Positions 9,646-19,082 of a stretch of DNA of 64,000 nt are shown here, piece after piece. This DNA comes from Paenibacillus maysiensis (GTDB lineage Bacteria > Bacillota > Bacilli > Paenibacillales > Paenibacillaceae). The translations under genes and the position numbers were made by a program. The first letter of the stretch is position 1, and each line of letters opens with the position of its first letter. The DNA lies in assembly GCF_000520815.1 (NCBI RefSeq), contig NZ_ASRY01000184.1:1-64000 (forward strand), read 5' to 3'. The notes beneath the pieces were generated by a model, which made no database searches, was not told the origin of the DNA, and saw only the letters and a program-made list of their open reading frames with translations.

Positions 9646-10457
9646 TGGGAGAGAGCATGACCACATCAAATAGAACAAAAAGTGAAACAATCCAAGCTAT
9701 TCAAGAACAGATTGATGAGGTTCGGCTACTGACTCAGTCCGAGAATAATAACGAGGTGAAGCTCGAAGAGTGGAGAATTTCAACAAGTAGAATTCTTCAG
9801 AGAGCTTTTTCAAATGCATCAGTTGCTCGTGAATTTTTGTTAAAGACCGATGCAAAAACTTTTCAAGATGCAGGTGTATCTTATTTAGAAGGATTGATAA
9901 TTGATGTAAACAAGGGGCTATTTGAGAAAATATCTCCTCCCTTATCTTCGGGCTCAGATCTTATTGATCTTCAAAGCTTCCATGTGATTATCCGAAGAAT
10001 TATGCGTAATTTTTATAAACATATAGAAGAGATGTATAAGAAACCTGTACATGGTAGGGGAACGATTCGACAAGAGGATCTTGCTAAAATATCTCTAGGA
10101 AACGAGTACGATGTACAGCGTATGTTATTTTCCCTCATTCGTCCGATTTTTCCAGAAGCAAGGGTCGAGATATCTGATGACGGCGGCTATAAATCTGTTA
10201 GATATGATATATATTTAAGGGAGTATGAAACTGTAATAGAAGTCAAATGTTCGCGTCCCAAAATGAGTGAACGTGAATTGACTGAACAATTAGGGTCAGA
10301 CGCCTTCCATTATAGGGAGAAGTATGTATATTTCTTTATTTATGATAAGGACAAAATTATAGGTAATGTGGATGCCTTTTGTAAGACATATCATAAGAGT
10401 TTGGATATAGACGGAAAACAAATTGAAACCATAATCATGCAGCCTGTTGTAATGTAG
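9645..10457 (+). CDS. PD-(D/E)XK nuclease-like protein coupled to the ATPase
   Basis: A 270-residue soluble protein. An alpha-helical N-terminal part (~1-150) precedes a C-terminal domain that fits the PD-(D/E)XK fold: a helix with Glu (NEYD, ~154), then V-R-Y-D (Asp ~188) and I-E-V-K-C (Glu ~199, Lys ~201), followed by alternating strands and helices. In this superfamily these residues bind Mg2+ and cut DNA. ATG 9645 overlaps the ATPase stop (TAATG) and has GGGGG upstream; ATG 9657 (after GGGAGAG) is an alternative. A bidirectional terminator follows. The function is inferred from fold motifs and the partner, not from a recognised family. Confidence 0.65.
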   Translation: MGESMTTSNRTKSETIQAIQEQIDEVRLLTQSENNNEVKLEEWRISTSRILQRAFSNASVAREFLLKTDAKTFQDAGVSYLEGLIIDVNKGLFEKISPPLSSGSDLIDLQSFHVIIRRIMRNFYKHIEEMYKKPVHGRGTIRQEDLAKISLGNEYDVQRMLFSLIRPIFPEARVEISDDGGYKSVRYDIYLREYETVIEVKCSRPKMSERELTEQLGSDAFHYREKYVYFFIYDKDKIIGNVDAFCKTYHKSLDIDGKQIETIIMQPVVM

Positions 10458-10522
10458 ACAAAAAATGTGTGCAAGGGAGATATAACAAGGCAGCTACCTA
10501 TCATCTCTGTAGCTAAAACAAG

Positions 10523-10555
10523 AAAAGGACGAGGGCCATTGGCCCCGTCCTTTTC
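10523..10555. terminator. bidirectional terminator between the ATPase-nuclease unit and the pectin unit
   Basis: Stem AAAAGGACGAGGGCC / GGCCCCGTCCTTTT with a short ATT loop; A-run on one side and T-run on the other, so it can serve both convergent transcripts. Confidence 0.85.
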
Positions 10556-10584
10556 TGTTATAGAAGGTATACAAATCGTCCGTT

Positions 10585-11712
10585 TTAGAGCCGTTCCGCT
10601 TCAGCCATCGCCTGAATGAAGGCTCCGATACCTTTGGGATCGTTCGTCACAATCGGCTCGCTGATATAGTAAGCGAAGGTACCGTCCCGACGATCTTTAC
10701 CGCCCAAACCGCTTACTTGCACCGTTTTGTTCAGATTCACGAGTCCTTCTTCGGTAATCGTGATAAATTCATCAATAATGCCTTTGCGGATGATCTCTGC
10801 CTCTTGACGATAATGCTCTGGCAGATAACCTTTGCGAACGCCTTTGGCGATAGCATAGAGAATCATGCAGGAAGCGGAGGATTCCAAATAGTTGCCTTTC
10901 ACATGGCCCAGGTTGAGCACCTGATAAAAGACTCCACTTTCTTTATCACGTACTTTCAGCAGAGCTTCCAGTGTTTCCGTCAGCATATCGAGCAAGGCAG
11001 GGCGATCTGCGTGATCTTCTGGAATATAATCCAGCACGTCAACGAGTGCCATAACGAACCAGCCGATAGAGCGTCCCCAAAAGTTCTTGGAGCAGCCTGT
11101 TTGCGGGTTGCACCATGGCTGTTCAAGCTTCTCATCCCAAGCGTGGTAGAGCAGGCCTGTTTGAGGATCACGCGTATGTTCATAGCAGAGCTTGAATTGT
11201 AAGGTAACATCGTCAAACTCTGACGGATTTCCAAATTCGCGGATAAATTCAGCGTAGAACGGGGCGCCCATGTACAAGCCGTCCAGCCAAATTTGATACG
11301 GGTAAATTTGCTTATGCCAGAATGCGCCCTCGCTTGTGCGAGGGTGTTTTTCCAACTGACTGCGTAATTGGTAAGCTGCCTTTTTATATCGTTCGTCTCC
11401 TGTGGCACGATACAGAGAGAAGAGCAGCTTTCCGTTATTCACGTGGTCAATATTGTACTCATCTACTTTATAGCGCTGAATCACGCCATTTTCGTCAACA
11501 AAATGATCCATATGTTTTTTTACAAATTCCATATACTTGGGATCGCCTGTCAGTTCGCCAACCCATTCCAGACCTCTGTAAATAACGCCGTGGTCATATT
11601 CCCATTTTTCGTAAAACTCCGGACTACGCTGTAGAACGGAATCGCTCATACGTACAGCCCAAGAATCTGTTTTTGTGGGGTTGGTTGTCGGTTGTGATGT
11701 TGGATTTGCCAT
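10585..11712 (-). CDS. unsaturated rhamnogalacturonyl hydrolase, GH105 (YteR/YesR-like)
   Basis: A 375-residue cytoplasmic protein without signal peptide, all-helical (alpha/alpha)6 barrel type. The segment IWLDGLYMGAPFYAE (~residue 145) carries the Asp that in YteR protonates the vinyl-ether of the unsaturated uronic acid; RSIGWFVMALVDVLDY is another family hallmark. It removes the unsaturated galacturonyl group from pectin fragments produced by lyases. It is last in a unit lyase - transporter - hydrolase, 50 bases after the transporter gene. GAGGTG precedes the ATG. Confidence 0.88.
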   Translation of the reverse strand: MANPTSQPTTNPTKTDSWAVRMSDSVLQRSPEFYEKWEYDHGVIYRGLEWVGELTGDPKYMEFVKKHMDHFVDENGVIQRYKVDEYNIDHVNNGKLLFSLYRATGDERYKKAAYQLRSQLEKHPRTSEGAFWHKQIYPYQIWLDGLYMGAPFYAEFIREFGNPSEFDDVTLQFKLCYEHTRDPQTGLLYHAWDEKLEQPWCNPQTGCSKNFWGRSIGWFVMALVDVLDYIPEDHADRPALLDMLTETLEALLKVRDKESGVFYQVLNLGHVKGNYLESSASCMILYAIAKGVRKGYLPEHYRQEAEIIRKGIIDEFITITEEGLVNLNKTVQVSGLGGKDRRDGTFAYYISEPIVTNDPKGIGAFIQAMAEAERL

Positions 11713-11762
11713 GATACAGTCACCTCTATGGTAAATATTTGATTGGTAATCGTTGTTTGTGC

Positions 11763-13295
11763 TTACATGGAAGGCGTATGTGATTTAGGGTCAGCAGGTT
11801 TGTTCTTGAAACCTACATTATTGTTGCCCCAGCACCGATCGTAATTAAAACCTGTCAGATCCTCGAATACCTTTCGAGCTTCCGGTTTGGCTGACTTCAT
11901 GGAGCCGCCGTTTTTGAGACGATCAATTTCGGTAATCAGCTTCTTGTGGCTGTCGATATCCAGCTTCATCACGACAGACGCAATCATACCGATGATCGCC
12001 AAAACGATGGTTCCAACGACGAGCACGTAAAATATAGCATGCTGAGCTGCGATCGGCTGACTATCAGCCCCGGATACGAATCCGAAATGCTGTAACACCC
12101 AGCCAAGTATGAAGACGACGACTGCTCGCACCATTTTACCTGCGAAAGTCATCATACCTGCATAAATTCCTTCCCGACGACGGCCAGTCAGTGCCTCATC
12201 TACATCAGCAAGGAACGTATATTGATTCCAAGGAATATAGTAGACCCCGCCTGTACCAAGACCCATAAACAGTGTGATGACATATAGCCATACCATCGTA
12301 TTGGAGGCTCCCGTTATATAGAGCAGGCCGTAACCCGCTACGCTAAAGCAAACGACGACGAGTGCGGCGATAAAAGGCATACGGAACCCTTTGCGCACAC
12401 AGAACTGGATGAAGAAATAGGTGGAAATTAATTGAATGACAGAGTTAAAGCTGTTCAGATTAGATACCATCTCCGAGCTTTGGAACAGGGAAAACACAAT
12501 AAAGTACGTAAAGGCAGAAGTGAACAGCCACTCGGCTGAAAAGCCGCCCAGATACATGCCCAGATGATGACGGAACGTCTTCACCCGGAAGGTTGAGGAA
12601 ATGTCAATAAACAGCTTTTTCATGGAATCTATAAAGGAAAGCGGAGCTTCACCTTCCAGTTCCTTTTGCAGTTCCTCCGTAGGGCGTTCCCAGGAGTTTT
12701 TGTACAAAAATGCCATCGCAATGAGCAAGATACCTGCAAACACGAGACCGGTATATAAGAAGGGCAATGGAGAGTCTTTGCCATACTCCGCGATAAAGCG
12801 ACCAGGGATAAAAGCGGCGGCAAAATTGGCAATTTTACCGAACATGGCCTTCCATCCGGTCAATCTGGAGCGCGCGCCGAAGTCCCGGGTCATCTCTGAG
12901 GCGAGTGCTTCATAGGGCACCATGACAGAGGTATACACCAGTTCAAACAGCACGTACGTACTTAGGTAATACCAGAAACCCAACCCATCTACCCAAAGCA
13001 ACGGATACACGAGCATCAGTGGAATACCCATCATAATGAAAAAACGGCGTCTGCCGAATTTACGGCCTAGGCGGGTTCGATGAAAGTTGTCGCTAATAAA
13101 GCCCATGATCGGATTGCTGACTGCATCGATGATGCTGGCAACGGAGAAAATGGCTGCGGCCTGAACGGGAGACAGTCCGCAAAAGGTTGTATAAAAATAC
13201 ATTAACCATGCGCCACTAATAGCAAGTGCACCGCTTCCCAGCATGTTGCCGCTTCCATAGGCGAGTGTATGTTTCATTGTGATTTTTCGTTCCAT
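11763..13295 (-). CDS. GPH-family MFS sugar:cation symporter
   Basis: A 510-residue protein with 12 predicted helices. The N-terminus (ERKITMKHTLAYGSGNMLG) and the loop after helix 2 (DNFHRTRLGRKFGRRR) are typical of glycoside-pentoside-hexuronide:cation symporters. The position between a secreted pectate lyase and a cytoplasmic GH105 suggests uptake of unsaturated oligogalacturonides or rhamnogalacturonan fragments (inference). The C-terminus has a longer soluble tail (~60 residues) than most relatives. GAGGTG precedes the ATG. Confidence 0.85.
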   Translation of the reverse strand: MERKITMKHTLAYGSGNMLGSGALAISGAWLMYFYTTFCGLSPVQAAAIFSVASIIDAVSNPIMGFISDNFHRTRLGRKFGRRRFFIMMGIPLMLVYPLLWVDGLGFWYYLSTYVLFELVYTSVMVPYEALASEMTRDFGARSRLTGWKAMFGKIANFAAAFIPGRFIAEYGKDSPLPFLYTGLVFAGILLIAMAFLYKNSWERPTEELQKELEGEAPLSFIDSMKKLFIDISSTFRVKTFRHHLGMYLGGFSAEWLFTSAFTYFIVFSLFQSSEMVSNLNSFNSVIQLISTYFFIQFCVRKGFRMPFIAALVVVCFSVAGYGLLYITGASNTMVWLYVITLFMGLGTGGVYYIPWNQYTFLADVDEALTGRRREGIYAGMMTFAGKMVRAVVVFILGWVLQHFGFVSGADSQPIAAQHAIFYVLVVGTIVLAIIGMIASVVMKLDIDSHKKLITEIDRLKNGGSMKSAKPEARKVFEDLTGFNYDRCWGNNNVGFKNKPADPKSHTPSM

Positions 13296-13406
13296 GATCT
13301 GTTCACCTCATATTTTGTCTGGTTATGAGGACTATCACCGGTCGCTATATTATGCTGAATGTCTATGTTGGTAGATGGGCCAGGGCGTCCTGATTGGGTT
13401 GGGCTT

Positions 13407-14756
13407 TTAGCGTGCCCCTATATTGTTGCCGCTCGGAGTGCCCGAGCCGATCAGATCGCTTCCTGAAGCCAGCTTGAGGAAGTTACCTAGCTGGATGGAA
13501 CCGTCTGCGTTTCTAGTAATGGAAGGAACGAGACTGACAAAGTCATCAGCGCTGGCGAGAAGACCTTTGGCATTGGTGCTTTTTTTGCTTTTCCACCAGA
13601 CGTTAGAATTGTCTTGATCGGTTCCGCTGGTCTTGTCACTGGCTGTTCCTTCAAAGGAAAGATTGTTAATAAATACGTGTTCACCCTTGTCAAAAGCAAA
13701 ATTGCTTTCGCCATTGCCCCATGAGGTATTATTAGTCAGGGTAATGGAGCCAGGATTGCTATTGTAGGTAAAGCCGTGCTTTTTATTCTGAAAGGCAATG
13801 CTGTTTTTGACGATATGGTCGACCTTGATTTTGTCCCCGCCCAGCTTAAAACCATTGCCGTCACTGCTAGCGGTGGACGTTCCGTCAGAAGTCTGTCCGT
13901 TGTGGTGGGCGACACTGTTCAAGATTGTTACCGCTCCGATAGGTCCGGTTGCTGCTTTGGTAAACAGATCCCAACCGTCGTCAACGTTGTACGCAGCCAG
14001 GCAGTTATCGAACACATTGCCCGGTCCTACGGTCAGCTTGGCGGCAAATCCGTCGGCATCCTCACCGTTATCAGGATCAGCATTATCATGAGAGTAGGAG
14101 TTCAAGATTAGGTTGTTCGAAGGCCATTCACTGTTAGCGGCTGTAGTGGAGGAGCGTCCGAGCTGAAGACCGGTATCCCGGTTATGGTGAGTTTCCACGT
14201 TTTCAATCCGGTTGTTGCTGCCGCCGATATAGATACCGTTATCCCCGGCACCCTTTACTTCAAGGCCTTTTACCAGCCAATAGTCTCCGAAAAGCTGGAG
14301 TCCACGGTTAGCGGAGCCCAAGGCTTGACCTGAAAAATCAAGTACAGGCTTTTCACCGTCGTAAGCAACCAACCCTTTGAGGGAGCCATTGCTTCCATTA
14401 TTTCCATGCTGAACCGTAATCGTTGATGAATAGACGTAGTTGCCTCCGCGCAGGTAAATGGTTTTACCAGGAGCTATTTGTGTAAGTGCGGCTTCAAGAG
14501 TAGTAGGACTGGATATGGTGCCTGGATTGGACACGTTACCATTCGGTGCTACATACAAGTCACCTGCTGCCAGTGTGGTGGAGATAGTAGATGAATCCGT
14601 TGCACTGGCAGCCTCTTCTGAAAGGGAAGAAGAAGGGGCATTGGATGACGTATCTGCGTAAGCGGTTCCAATAAGAAAAGAAGAAGCGAATACAAAAGAA
14701 ACACCGAGTCTTAGAGCGTTAAACCCGTTTTTTGGACGTTCATTTCGTTTAAACAT
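13407..14756 (-). CDS. secreted pectate lyase, polysaccharide lyase family 9
   Basis: A 449-residue precursor with a signal peptide (basic MFKRNERPKN, hydrophobic core, cleavage near A-Y-A-D ~34). The rest is a right-handed beta-helix with Asn ladders. PL9 marks are GEDADGFAAKLTVGPGN (Lys as the expected catalytic base) and the calcium-binding DDGWD, also VAPNGN at the mature N-terminus. It cleaves polygalacturonate by beta-elimination outside the cell. First gene of the pectin unit; AAGGAGG lies 8-9 bases before ATG. A cre-like element sits about 160 bases upstream, consistent with glucose repression. Confidence 0.88.
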   Translation of the reverse strand: MFKRNERPKNGFNALRLGVSFVFASSFLIGTAYADTSSNAPSSSLSEEAASATDSSTISTTLAAGDLYVAPNGNVSNPGTISSPTTLEAALTQIAPGKTIYLRGGNYVYSSTITVQHGNNGSNGSLKGLVAYDGEKPVLDFSGQALGSANRGLQLFGDYWLVKGLEVKGAGDNGIYIGGSNNRIENVETHHNRDTGLQLGRSSTTAANSEWPSNNLILNSYSHDNADPDNGEDADGFAAKLTVGPGNVFDNCLAAYNVDDGWDLFTKAATGPIGAVTILNSVAHHNGQTSDGTSTASSDGNGFKLGGDKIKVDHIVKNSIAFQNKKHGFTYNSNPGSITLTNNTSWGNGESNFAFDKGEHVFINNLSFEGTASDKTSGTDQDNSNVWWKSKKSTNAKGLLASADDFVSLVPSITRNADGSIQLGNFLKLASGSDLIGSGTPSGNNIGAR

Positions 14757-14916
14757 GTAAATTCCTCCTTGATTTCATCTTTTATTTTTTAAAAAAATAG
14801 CACTATAAAAGTGACTTATGCTGTCTTTCATGCGAAACGAGGACACCCCCCCTGGGTGATGGATTAACTGGCATATGTCTAAAACGCTCTAAGAAGTATA
14901 AGCTCAGTTTAATATA

Positions 14917-14930
14917 TGTTAACGTTTGCA
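14917..14930. promoter_or_regulatory. cre-like catabolite repression site upstream of the pectate lyase gene
   Basis: TGTTAACGTTTGCA fits the Bacillus cre consensus TGWAARCGYTWNCW at 13 of 14 positions. It lies in the 331-base gap between the divergent pectate lyase and signal peptidase genes, 161 bases from the lyase start. The rest of this gap is AT-rich promoter DNA without a visible gene. Confidence 0.6.
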
Positions 14931-15087
14931 TCAACTGTTTTTTGATAATATTTTGATATTGTGAAAAAAAGTTCACACTTTTGTTTCAACTAAAAGCACG
15001 GTTTTGCCAAACTGGGAAAAGTTGATTATACTTATACAATATACACATATTAGGAATAGAATCTATGAGAAAAGGCGGTTCTGACGC

Positions 15088-15711
15088 ATGGATCATGGGA
15101 ATCATTCGACGAGTCCAGCTACGCAGAAAGTTTTGGAAAAGCAGCCGCAAGTTAAAAATGAGATCGTGGATTGGCTTAAAGCGATTATGGTAGGTGTTGT
15201 TCTCGTGTTCATTATACGTTGGCTGCTATTTGTACCATCTATCGTTGAGGGAGCATCTATGGAGCCGAACTTTAAGACAGATGAGCGAGTTGTCGTGAAC
15301 AAACTGATTTATGATTTTCATGATCCCAAACCGAGTGAGGTGGTTGTGTTCCACGTGAGAAAAGAAGGGAAGGATTTTATCAAGCGTGTCATTGGTGTTG
15401 CGGGAGACACGATCAAATATCAAGGCGATAATCTTTACGTGAATGGTAAGAAAGTAGAGGAGCCATACATTCAGGGAGCTGTCCAAGAAGCACATGCCAA
15501 GGGCGAGCTGTACAACAATGTGGACTTCCCGAATGCAACAATAACCGAGTCCAAGGTTCCCGAAGGTACTATTTTTGTCATGGGCGATCATCGTAATAAT
15601 AGTAGGGACAGTCGTGCGATTGGCTTTGTTTCGATTAAAGATATTGTTGGACGTGCGGATGTGGTTTTCTGGCCGCTGGGCAGCGCGCAGTGGGTAAAGC
15701 ATGATGAATAG
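15088..15711 (+). CDS. sipS: signal peptidase I (type SipS/SipT)
   Basis: A 207-residue single-helix membrane protein (anchor ~31-50). Catalytic Ser is in EGASMEPN (~58) and the general base Lys in GKDFIKRVIG (~97), followed by the conserved box GDHRNNSRDSR (~170). The one-helix form and Ser/Lys dyad are those of Gram-positive prokaryotic-type signal peptidases, which cleave secretory preproteins at the outer membrane face. Monocistronic; a long hairpin follows the stop. The symbol is by family analogy only. Confidence 0.9.
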   Translation: MDHGNHSTSPATQKVLEKQPQVKNEIVDWLKAIMVGVVLVFIIRWLLFVPSIVEGASMEPNFKTDERVVVNKLIYDFHDPKPSEVVVFHVRKEGKDFIKRVIGVAGDTIKYQGDNLYVNGKKVEEPYIQGAVQEAHAKGELYNNVDFPNATITESKVPEGTIFVMGDHRNNSRDSRAIGFVSIKDIVGRADVVFWPLGSAQWVKHDE

Positions 15712-16483
15712 AAGAGCGCCTAAGACGGAATGCTGTTTCCGTTTTAGGCGCTCTGCGTGTCTCTGAAGCTGTTATATTTTTTGGGGTAAAAGGGTCAGGC
15801 AGCTTGCGCCAGTCCTGCTTCATCTCTTCAGGAGTCAGCAGCGTCTCATCCAGCGTACGCTCAATTTCTTCCTGATTCATATCTATGCCGATAAATACGA
15901 GCTTGGTCACCCGGTCGCCGTATTTTTTGTCCCAATCCGGTGTTTTTTCAAAAGCTTCTCCGAGATAGTATTGGCGTTCTTTCTCGGTCAAAGCAGATAC
16001 CCACAGTCCTGCGCATGCAAATTGCTTGGAGCTGCCCGCCTGACTGAATGTAAAGGCGGTGCGGTTCTGCGTGGCGAACCACACCAATCCCTTGAAACGG
16101 ACAACCTCGGCAGGCCATTTGGCCAGCCATCTTAACAAGCGTTCCGGGTGAAACGGGATTTTGCGCTTGTACACAAACGAAGCAATACCGTATTCCTCTG
16201 TCTCCGGTACTGTTCAACATCTCCTTTCACATTTGTTAATAATCAGCTCATCACAAAATTCCACCAGCTTCTCATCCACGCGGGATAATCCTCCACCATC
16301 CCGAACGAGATCCGCATCAATGTTTACCTCGCTCATGTCATTGACAAAGACGGCTACCCGCAAGCCCTCCCGGTTATTCAGCACATGATTGAGCAACGTG
16401 GTTTTGCCTGAACCGAGATACCCGCTAAGTACCGTAACCGGTATTTTCTTCTCCAATTCCATAGTGTTTGCCAACGTAATCAC
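15635..16483 (-). pseudogene. CobW/YciC-type GTPase metallochaperone, internally deleted and interrupted
   Basis: The first 90 codons encode the start of a CobW-family G3E GTPase: P-loop [10 protein letters not shown] and [14 protein letters not shown]. The frame then jumps from DEKLVE to [10 protein letters not shown], skipping about 100 residues including the metal-binding CxCC segment and the Walker-B region, and hits TGA at 16214-16216. Reading on in the same frame gives TVPETEEYGIASFVYKRK and a recognisable CobW C-terminal domain to about 15780, then runs through the hairpin beyond the usual end. Intact relatives are ~400 residues and deliver zinc or similar metals to client enzymes. Two in-frame deletions plus a stop make function unlikely. 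Confidence 0.8.
15713..15753. terminator. long hairpin between sipS and the CobW-like remnant
   Basis: Nearly perfect 18-19 base inverted repeat (AGAGCGCCTAAGACGGAA / TTTCCGTTTTAGGCGCTCT) with a four-base loop, immediately after the sipS stop. It lacks a clear T-run; it may stop convergent transcripts from both sides. Confidence 0.55.
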
Positions 16484-16743
16484 TCATCCCTTCGAAAGTG
16501 TTCATGAAATGCTGAATGTGTTGTAGTGGCCACAATGTCAGATAAGGAAGCTACATGAAAAGGGGAGAAAGAAATCAACAAAAGAAGTGATCTATATATT
16601 ATTCGGTGCCGTATCATACCTGGAATGTTGTATATTTAATAATTGAAACTTATGCATCAAATTTAACTGTTTTAAATGATAAACAAGCGTATAATAACCC
16701 AAAGACCTAAGAAAATTATCCCATACAAAGGAGATATTTCAGA

Positions 16744-18561
16744 ATGAAAATTGGTAAAAAACTATCCATTAGTTTTGCAGCCGTATTATTGCTTACATTG
16801 GTTGTGGGTATTATTGGTGAGTATGCTACTTCGTCTTTACATAAATCATATCAAAGCATGATTGATGATAGCGTCGCTAAAATTTTAATGATTAAAGAAT
16901 TGGAGTACGATGCTGCGAGTCAAACCAAGTATTTTCGCGGGTATCTGGTGACTGGCGATCAGGACGAAATGAACAGTTATCTGAAAGAACGCGAAACCTT
17001 TGCAACGACCATGAAGAAGCTGCAATCAACGCCAGCACTGGACAAGCCCAAACAAATGGCAGAACAACTCCAGCAGATGGAGGCTGAATATGCAGATATC
17101 GTGAAGGAAATTACCTCATATAAGCAGCAGGGGGATGTGGTGACCTACACGAGATTAGTGGAGGAAAAATGTAAGCCGATGGCGCTTGCGCTGGAACAAC
17201 AGTCACAGGTGATGGAGCAATACCAGATGAATCTTCTGAATCAATCTCAAGTCGAGCAGGGTGAAAAGCTCCAATATGTACAGACGATGATTATCATTGC
17301 GATGGCGCTCGCACTGGTGATCGGGATCGCATTGGCGTATGTAATTACCCGCATGATTGCCCGTCCGGTGGTTCAGGTGGCTCAAGCCGCGCGGCGTATT
17401 GCAGAAGGAGACCTGACACAGGAGGATATTCAAATTCGGCAGAAGGATGAGATTGGTGAAATGGCGCAGAGCTTTAACGATATGAAACGCCAGCTTCGTT
17501 CGCTGCTGCAAGTAATCTATCAAAACGCACAGGGAGTTACGCTGGCTTCGGGTGAGCTGTCCAATGGCTCCGGACAGGTGGCGGAAGGTACACGGCAGAT
17601 GGCGGAGACGGTACAGGGAATCCATGATTCGGCGGGCAATCAGGTTGAGCGAAACCGTGAAAACCAGCAGGCGGTCAAGGAAAGTGCAGAAGGCGTTCAA
17701 AAGATTGCCCAATCCGCGTCCATTACCGCAGAGTTGTCCGAGCGAGCGATTCACGAGACAGAGCGCGGCAATGCAGACCTGGAGGAAACGGTTATACAGA
17801 TGCGCCATATTCAGGATACGATGAAGGATTCGGTCAAGGTTATTCAGGACCTGGGCGAGCAATCGAAGAGAATCCAAAGCGTAACGCAATTTATTCGGGA
17901 TATCGCCAAGCAAACCAATTTACTGTCGTTGAACGCCTCCATTGAAGCGGCTAGAGCCGGGGAATCGGGTATGGGCTTTGCTGTCGTGGCGGGTGAAGTG
18001 AAGAAGCTTGCGGAACAGACGGGTCAAGCTTCCCAGCAGATTGCTGTCTTTATGGATGCCATGGCGGATACAGTGAACCAGGCCGTGGACTCGATCCAGA
18101 AAGGCTCCAGCGAGGTTGAGGCTGGAACAGATCTGATTCATCGCACCGGGCAGACGTTTAGCAAAGTACTTGAAGCAGTACAAACGGTCGCTGAGCATAC
18201 GCAGGAGGTGTCGGCTGCGACCGAAGAATTGTCTGCCATTACCGGGCAACTGCTGAACTCGGAGCAAAAGCTGGTAGGCTTGTCCCGTGAGATTGCAGAG
18301 GAATCGGAGTCGGCTGCGGCTGTGTGCGAGGAGCAGCTCGCTTCTATGGAGGTCATCGCGGATTCTGCCGATTCGCTGCGTCATATGGCTGCTGAGCTAA
18401 TGTCGGAAATACAGCATTTCCGCATTACAGACGATGCAGACGAGAATGCTTCGGCTTCGGGCCAATCAGGGGATACGAATGGTGGACGCGGGACATTCAC
18501 CAGACGTACATCTATGGATAGAATTTCAATTTCGGATACACCGATTCATCCCGCTTCCTGA
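16744..18561 (+). CDS. methyl-accepting chemotaxis protein
   Basis: A 605-residue transmembrane chemoreceptor. Helix 1 (~7-27), an extracytoplasmic four-helix-bundle sensor domain (~28-180), helix 2 (~182-202), a HAMP domain (~203-258) and a long coiled-coil signalling domain with the conserved tip [20 protein letters not shown]. It should form arrays with CheA/CheW and bias the flagellar motor; the ligand is not readable. The last ~35 residues (Ser/Gly/Thr-rich, ending DTPIHPAS) look like a run-out past the natural end, because the DNA just downstream belongs to another gene (see the next entry). Confidence 0.85.
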   Translation: MKIGKKLSISFAAVLLLTLVVGIIGEYATSSLHKSYQSMIDDSVAKILMIKELEYDAASQTKYFRGYLVTGDQDEMNSYLKERETFATTMKKLQSTPALDKPKQMAEQLQQMEAEYADIVKEITSYKQQGDVVTYTRLVEEKCKPMALALEQQSQVMEQYQMNLLNQSQVEQGEKLQYVQTMIIIAMALALVIGIALAYVITRMIARPVVQVAQAARRIAEGDLTQEDIQIRQKDEIGEMAQSFNDMKRQLRSLLQVIYQNAQGVTLASGELSNGSGQVAEGTRQMAETVQGIHDSAGNQVERNRENQQAVKESAEGVQKIAQSASITAELSERAIHETERGNADLEETVIQMRHIQDTMKDSVKVIQDLGEQSKRIQSVTQFIRDIAKQTNLLSLNASIEAARAGESGMGFAVVAGEVKKLAEQTGQASQQIAVFMDAMADTVNQAVDSIQKGSSEVEAGTDLIHRTGQTFSKVLEAVQTVAEHTQEVSAATEELSAITGQLLNSEQKLVGLSREIAEESESAAAVCEEQLASMEVIADSADSLRHMAAELMSEIQHFRITDDADENASASGQSGDTNGGRGTFTRRTSMDRISISDTPIHPAS

Positions 18562-18757
18562 TCTGGAAATGCCTAAGGAAATGGAAAGCATTTTGAAAAC
18601 GTCCAAGTCCGGTGATCTGTCTGTTAACTACTCGCTGGATACGTTCCACCAAAAATTTGGCGAGCTGATGCAGGCTTATATCAGCGGCAACATGAACAAG
18701 GGTCAGGCGGTTGCAGAGATCGAGAAAGCGTGGGTGCAATTAGGCTCGGCACAATAA
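18555..18757 (+). pseudogene. 3' remnant of an ABC sugar-transporter solute-binding protein
   Basis: In another frame than the chemoreceptor, about 65 codons encode [17 protein letters not shown] and, further on, SLDTFHQKFGELM and QAVAEIEKAWVQLG, ending in TAA. This resembles the C-terminal helices of extracellular solute-binding proteins of carbohydrate ABC transporters. There is no start, no ribosome site and no rest of the gene. It directly abuts the chemoreceptor 3' end, as expected for a deletion that joined two genes. The terminator behind it probably now serves the chemoreceptor. Confidence 0.6.
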
Positions 18758-18772
18758 GACTCATTTGTAGAG

Positions 18773-18796
18773 GGCGCCCGTAAGGGCGTCTTTTTG
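18773..18796 (+). terminator. terminator after the solute-binding-protein remnant
   Basis: GGCGCCC / GGGCGTC stem, GTAA loop, TTTTT run. Confidence 0.8.
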
Positions 18797-19082
18797 CTAT
18801 AGCTGGAAGTCTGTGAGGGGTAGACAAAAAAATATTTAATAATATTTAAATATTTACTTGCAAAAAGTTATTGAGTTGTGGATAATAGATTGTGTGCAAT
18901 ATATCTACGACATACGACATACGACATACATAATGACTGCAAGTTGCAAATGTGAGAGATACCCCGTTTGGGGAATCTCTTTATTCCGTTTGGACTTTGC
19001 CGATTGAGTCTGGATAGACTGTGTGGTTTGGAAGGGTATCCTGATTTTGGTGGTAAAGATTAGAGAAGAGAGGGTGAACGTT
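18797..19082. other. intergenic stretch with a short tandem repeat and a hairpin
   Basis: Three tandem copies of TACGACA at about 18905-18926. A hairpin GAGAGATACCCC-GTTT-GGGGAATCTCTTTATT follows at about 18954-18985, resembling a terminator on the + strand although no gene ends just before it. The promoter of the reductase gene should lie in 18990-19070. Confidence 0.4.

Noticed and set aside
18905-18926. Tandem TACGACA repeats as a CRISPR or iteron array
   Set aside because: Only three 7-base copies without spacers, and no replication or cas genes nearby; probably simple slippage.
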